From: Cupriavidus alkaliphilus
Lineage (GTDB): Bacteria; Pseudomonadota; Gammaproteobacteria; Burkholderiales; Burkholderiaceae
Reading direction: 5' to 3'
Assembly (NCBI RefSeq): GCF_900094595.1
Contig: NZ_FMAD01000010.1
Span: 62,001 to 126,000 of the forward strand
Length of the DNA stretch: 64,000 nucleotides
Both the position numbers and the translations under genes were made by a program. Position 1 is the stretch's first letter. Every line of letters begins with the position of its first letter. Positions 60,219 to 64,000 of the stretch are shown here, in pieces. A model generated the notes under the pieces. That model did no database searches and was not told the origin of the DNA. It was given only the letters and a program-made list of their open reading frames with translations.

Positions 60219-60387
60219 GGCTTTTGCGTCCGTTATGTCGTCCCGCACATCCAATCTCTCTCGCGTTTGCGAGCGGAGCGTGGTGGCGACGTGACGCTTT
60301 CGTCTCACGTCAGGGCGACTCCACGCGGTGAGCACGGGACTAGAGTGCGTGCAGCTTGTCGGGTTCGCTGACCTCGACTAGCCTGCT

Positions 60388-63069
60388 ATGGCTATCAATC
60401 ACTCGCTGCGCTGCGATACCCATTTGATGCCAGAACGCTCGACCACCCGCTATGGCAAGGCGCTGCAGCGCCTGCGCCAGGCCTTTTCCCCGTTGAACCT
60501 GGCGGCGGCGGCGTGGCTGATTGCAACATGGGCGTTCGTGGCGTTTCAGCTCGTGAGCGAGCGGGACCGCTTGCTGCATGACGCCGCGGAGCGTACCCAG
60601 GCGCAGGCCCAGGCGTTCGGCGCGTACTCGAAATCCAGCATCCTGCGGCTGTCCGAGTTCCTGCTCGATCTGCGGGCCAGTTGGCTGGTCGGCCAGCCGG
60701 GATTCATCGACATGGTGCGGGAGCGGGAGAACCTGGTGGTGGACCTGTCGTTCCAGGTGTCGGTGATCGACAAGCATGGCCTGCTCATCTACTCGTCCAT
60801 CGCCCCGCCCACGCCCGGCCAGAAGGTCGACCTGAGCGGGCGCGAGCATTTCCGGGTCCATCAGAACGCGGGCGGGCGCGACATGCTGTTCATCAGCGAC
60901 CCGGTGAAGGGCAAGGTCTCGCGCAAATGGTCGATCCAGTTCACGCGCCCCATCCTGCGCGCGGGCAGCTTCGATGGGGTCATCGTGGTCTCGGTCAGTC
61001 CGGAGCAGTTCGCCAGCTTTGCGCAGACGTTCATAAACCGCGATGGCGAAGTGGCGTCGGTCATCAAGACTTCCGGCCAGGTCCTTGCGCGCGTGCCGAC
61101 CCTGGAAGGCACGCTGGCCAGGGCGGTCAGCAACAGACCGTACCTCGCCAGCGGGTCGCCGCCGTCCGGTAGTTATCGGGCGGTGTCGGGCTCCGAAGGC
61201 GTGGAGCGGATCTTCGGCTATTACCGTTTGCCAGAGTTCGGCCTCAATTTCGTGGTGGGCGAGTCGGTCAGCCTGGTGCTGGCGCCCTACGAGGTCTATC
61301 GCCGCGTGGCCCTGGCCGGTGCCATGGCTTCCACGCTGCTGCTTGGCCTGTTGTACTACAGCCTGCGCCGGTCCATGGGGGAGCGACGGCGCCATATGGA
61401 GGAGATGAAGCTGGCTTCTCTGGTCTATTCATCCAGCAGCGAGGCCATGATGGTGACCTCGCTCGATGGCGCCATCATCGACGTGAATCCGGCCTTTGCC
61501 GCCGCCACCGGCTATACAGCCGAGGAGATCAGGGGCAGCCCGGGCTACAGCGTCAGCGGGGCAGGCAATGCGGCGAGGCTGGTCGAACGCCTGCGGGCCA
61601 CCGTGGCGGCCACGGGCAGATGGAGCGGCGAACTCTTCATCCGCCGCAAGGACGGCAGCGAGTTTCCCGCCTACCTGACCGTGGATACCTACCTGGCCCA
61701 CGCGTATGGCGAGCGCCGCCGCGTTGCGCTGATCCATGACATGACCGAGAAACGCCAGGCGGAGGAAGTCATCCGGCACCAGGCGAATTTCGATGCGCTC
61801 ACGGATCTGCCCAACCGCCGCCTGTTCTTCGACCGGCTGGAGCAGGAGATCGAGCGCTCACGCGGGACGCAGGATGTGCTGGCGCTGCTGTTCATCGACC
61901 TGGATCGCTTCAAGGAGGTGAACGACACCCTCGGCCACGACCAGGGCGACCTGTTGCTGCTGGAGGCGGCGCGGCGCATTGCGGCATCGGTGCGCGCGTC
62001 GGATACCGTGGCGCGGCTGGCCGGCGACGAGTTCACCGTGATCCTGCCCGCGGTGGGCGATGCCGGCGTTGCCGGGGACATTGCCAAGGCCATCCTGGAG
62101 CGGATTGCCGCGCCCTACCGCCTGGCTGGCGAGCTGGTTGTGGTGTCGGCCAGCATCGGCGTGGCGACCTGGCCCAAGGATGCCGACAACGCCGAAGCCC
62201 TGCTGGTGTGCGCCGACCAGGCGATGTTCGCCGCCAAGGCTGAGGGCCGCAATCGCTGGAAGGTCTTCACCCAGGCGCTGCTGCAGGTGGAGCGGGAGCG
62301 CCTGCGCATCACGCAGGATCTGCGCACGGCGCTGGCGTCCGGGCAGTTCGCGCTGCACTACCAGCCCATTGTCGATCTGAGCACGGGCAAGATCTGCAAG
62401 GCCGAGGCCCTGATCCGCTGGAACCATCCGGTGCGCGGGCCGATCCACCCGGCCGATTTCATCGCCGTTGCGGAGGAATCCGGCCTCATCATCGACATCG
62501 GCCGCTGGGTGCTGACCGAAGCGCTGGACCAGCTTGCGCGCTGGCAGGTGCTGCTGGGCAAGGGCTTCCAGATCTCGGTCAACAAATCACCCGTGGAGTT
62601 CTGCGCGCCTGCGAGCGGGCCCGAGTCCTGGTCCAGCATGATCGAGCGCAGGAACGTGCCGGTGGGCAGCCTCGTCATCGAGATCACCGAAGGCTCGCTG
62701 ATGGAGCAGAACGCCGATGTCATGGACCAGCTCTCCCGCTTCCAGGCGGCCGGCATCGAGATCGCGCTCGACGACTTCGGCACCGGCTATTCGTCCTTGT
62801 CGTACCTGCGGCGCCTGGACATCGACTACATCAAGATCGACCAGTCCTTCGTCCGCTCGCTGACGCGGGGGCCGGACGACGTGGCTTTGTGCGGCGCCAT
62901 CATCAGCATGGCGCATGCGCTGCGCATCCGGGTGATTGCGGAGGGTGTGGAGACGGAGTCGCAGCGGGACATTCTGGTGGCTGCGGGTTGCGATTACGGG
63001 CAAGGGCACTTCTTTTGTCCGCCGGTGGAGGCTAGGGCGTTTGAGGCGTTTGTGAGTGCGGTGACTTGA
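60388..63069 (+). CDS. Membrane PAS-GGDEF-EAL cyclic-di-GMP protein
   Basis: The 893-residue protein has TM1 (about 35-58), a periplasmic Cache-like domain (about 60-300), TM2 (about 310-328), a PAS domain (SSEAMMVTSLDGAIIDVNPAF), a GGDEF domain and an EAL domain. The GGDEF signature reads AGDEF, so cyclase activity is uncertain, whereas the EAL domain looks intact (KAEALIRW, EITEGSLM, DDFGTGYSSLSYLRRLDIDYIKIDQSFV, AEGVE). Net phosphodiesterase activity is the better guess. An ATG at 60427 is an alternative start. Confidence 0.94.
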   Translation: MAINHSLRCDTHLMPERSTTRYGKALQRLRQAFSPLNLAAAAWLIATWAFVAFQLVSERDRLLHDAAERTQAQAQAFGAYSKSSILRLSEFLLDLRASWLVGQPGFIDMVRERENLVVDLSFQVSVIDKHGLLIYSSIAPPTPGQKVDLSGREHFRVHQNAGGRDMLFISDPVKGKVSRKWSIQFTRPILRAGSFDGVIVVSVSPEQFASFAQTFINRDGEVASVIKTSGQVLARVPTLEGTLARAVSNRPYLASGSPPSGSYRAVSGSEGVERIFGYYRLPEFGLNFVVGESVSLVLAPYEVYRRVALAGAMASTLLLGLLYYSLRRSMGERRRHMEEMKLASLVYSSSSEAMMVTSLDGAIIDVNPAFAAATGYTAEEIRGSPGYSVSGAGNAARLVERLRATVAATGRWSGELFIRRKDGSEFPAYLTVDTYLAHAYGERRRVALIHDMTEKRQAEEVIRHQANFDALTDLPNRRLFFDRLEQEIERSRGTQDVLALLFIDLDRFKEVNDTLGHDQGDLLLLEAARRIAASVRASDTVARLAGDEFTVILPAVGDAGVAGDIAKAILERIAAPYRLAGELVVVSASIGVATWPKDADNAEALLVCADQAMFAAKAEGRNRWKVFTQALLQVERERLRITQDLRTALASGQFALHYQPIVDLSTGKICKAEALIRWNHPVRGPIHPADFIAVAEESGLIIDIGRWVLTEALDQLARWQVLLGKGFQISVNKSPVEFCAPASGPESWSSMIERRNVPVGSLVIEITEGSLMEQNADVMDQLSRFQAAGIEIALDDFGTGYSSLSYLRRLDIDYIKIDQSFVRSLTRGPDDVALCGAIISMAHALRIRVIAEGVETESQRDILVAAGCDYGQGHFFCPPVEARAFEAFVSAVT

Positions 63070-63123
63070 GGCGAGCGGCGTGCTTCAGTGGCACCGGGGC
63101 TCATCTGCGCTTCGTCCTTGCGC

Positions 63124-63447
63124 TCACGAAAGCCTGAATGCAATCCAGCCATGCCCAAGCGCGAGGCCAAGTGCAAATACCACGACGCCAGCGATGTATG
63201 AGGCGGCCAGACGCCTGCGATACCTATGTCGCCGAAACCATGCGATGAGAACCACGGCCAATCCCAGGAGCAGTAGCAACGCCGCGACCAGCAAGGCAGC
63301 CGCCAGATATACAACAGGCGCGCCGGTATACAAGTCGCCGCGCTGAAACGGCGTCAACAGCAGTGCCGCCGCGTAAATGACTCCATCCAGTGCCAGGAGC
63401 ACTGCCACGAGATCGACGCTGCGCACAAGCAGCGGTTTCAGGCTCAT
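63124..63447 (-). CDS. Small membrane protein, 107 aa
   Basis: The product has about three hydrophobic helices (SVDLVAVLLALDGVIYAAALLL, PVVYLAAALLVAALLLLLGLAVVLIAW, ASYIAGVVVFALGLALG) separated by an Arg-rich loop. ATG 63447 overlaps the stop of the upstream hydrolase gene (ATGA), so the two are translationally coupled. It may be the immunity or anchoring partner of that hydrolase; no family is recognised. Confidence 0.75.
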   Translation of the reverse strand: MSLKPLLVRSVDLVAVLLALDGVIYAAALLLTPFQRGDLYTGAPVVYLAAALLVAALLLLLGLAVVLIAWFRRHRYRRRLAASYIAGVVVFALGLALGHGWIAFRLS

Positions 63448-64000
63448 CGCAATCCCTCTGATGCCAGCCGCTGTGCCAGTGCAGCCCATCGCTGTTCGCT
63501 GTCGACGACGACATGGGCATAGTAGAAATGGCCCTCGCCTCTCCCAGCTACCATTTGCCTGGCGAGCTGCGGTGCGCACGCAACGAGGTCAGCCCATGGC
63601 ATGCCTGCATAGATGGGATCGCCGAAGCGGGTCAGATCGACTATCACAACTTTGCGTATGCTCTTGTGCTGTTGAAGGTCAGTCAAAAAATCCTTGTCTA
63701 TCGGTGAGCCTACCAGCACAAGGTGGTCTATGACATGGCCAGCGCGCGCATAGGACCATGCAGTCTGCGCCGCCAGCAGGGAACCGTAGCTGTATCCGAT
63801 CAGGTTGAATTGTGGCGCCTCCGCGGCCATGCCGCTGGTGATCGTCCACTCGCCATCATCACGGTAGCGGATGCTTAAGCCGGAACGAATCGCATCCAAT
63901 ATGGTTCCAGCCGGCTTTAGCGCGTCCGGAATGTCCGCAGCGGCTGAATTCGTCAAACCTGCAAAGCAGTACGCCATGCCCGCCTTCCGGAATGCTGCCA
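63444..64000 (-). CDS. Alpha/beta hydrolase (lipase-like), 5' end outside window
   Basis: The frame is open to the right edge, so the N-terminus is missing; an internal Met lies at 63977. The visible ~185 residues hold the nucleophile elbow GYSYGS, an acidic region DLTRFGDPIY and a C-terminal His in GEGHFYYAHV, giving a plausible Ser-Asp-His triad. Coupling to a small membrane protein recalls type VI lipase effector and immunity pairs, but this is only positional inference. Confidence 0.75.
   Translation of the reverse strand, partial: AAFRKAGMAYCFAGLTNSAAADIPDALKPAGTILDAIRSGLSIRYRDDGEWTITSGMAAEAPQFNLIGYSYGSLLAAQTAWSYARAGHVIDHLVLVGSPIDKDFLTDLQQHKSIRKVVIVDLTRFGDPIYAGMPWADLVACAPQLARQMVAGRGEGHFYYAHVVVDSEQRWAALAQRLASEGLR

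Noticed and set aside
1..64000. CRISPR array, rRNA or tRNA genes
   Set aside because: No regularly spaced repeats and no recognisable rRNA or tRNA sequence were found on reading both strands by eye; a tRNA scan would be decisive.

Overview
The window looks like the main chromosome of a GC-rich betaproteobacterium in Burkholderiaceae, most likely Cupriavidus (Ralstonia eutropha group). The evidence is strong GC codon bias, gatCAB, minCDE next to a Porin_4-type porin, a Bug/TctC binding protein and numerous GntR/IclR/MarR-regulated catabolic clusters. No rRNA, tRNA, CRISPR or intact prophage was seen. All assignments come from reading motifs and family resemblance; no search was run.

Layout. 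0-5.5 kb: gatC and gatA, a small lipoprotein, an alpha/beta hydrolase, then gatB, i.e. a GatCAB operon interrupted by two unrelated genes. 5.6-9.6 kb: Sel1-repeat protein, CorA-type channel, minC-minD-minE. 9.9-13.5 kb: porin, then a two-component locus with two OmpR-type regulators transcribed divergently and one histidine kinase whose ATPase domain is degenerate. 13.5-18.8 kb: Bug protein, small Cys-rich protein, EamA exporter divergent from a MarR regulator with palindromes between them, an Fsr-like MFS exporter divergent from an AraC regulator. 18.8-24.9 kb: a catabolic cluster (M20 amidohydrolase, FAH hydrolase, GntR, MFS, AMDase/maleate-isomerase-family enzyme, beta-class GST). 25-34 kb: secreted glutathione peroxidase, EmrB-type exporter, CBS protein, DbpA helicase, DUF72, DUF4382 lipoprotein, chemoreceptor. 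34-37 kb: MerR regulator divergent from a methyltransferase and a DUF2938 protein, MazG-like pyrophosphohydrolase, ICMT-like membrane protein.

37.3-41.4 kb: an IclR-controlled amino-acid ABC transporter ending in a formimidoylglutamase-like ureohydrolase; a TTCCNGGAA dyad precedes both the regulator and the transporter. 41.5-45.3 kb: homospermidine synthase, an ATP-grasp glutathionylspermidine-synthase-like protein, DUF1190 and DUF350 proteins, which suggests a polyamine-linked envelope system.

45.4-50.3 kb is a lower-GC accessory island on the minus strand. It holds a type VI PAAR protein, a SleB-like cell-wall hydrolase and a periplasmic probable immunity protein, a truncated IS256-family transposase, then six small lipoprotein or membrane genes including a 56-codon gene. 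Nearly every junction is a 4-nt ATGA overlap. 50.7-54.8 kb is a second catabolic operon (GntR; SDR, BKACE enzyme, MFS). 54.8-59.0 kb carries an unrecognised three-gene envelope module (OmpA-like lipoprotein, five-TM coiled-coil protein, secreted VWA-like protein). The window ends with a YdcF/ElyC-type protein, a PAS-GGDEF-EAL protein and a GYSYG-motif hydrolase paired with a small membrane protein, cut by the right edge.
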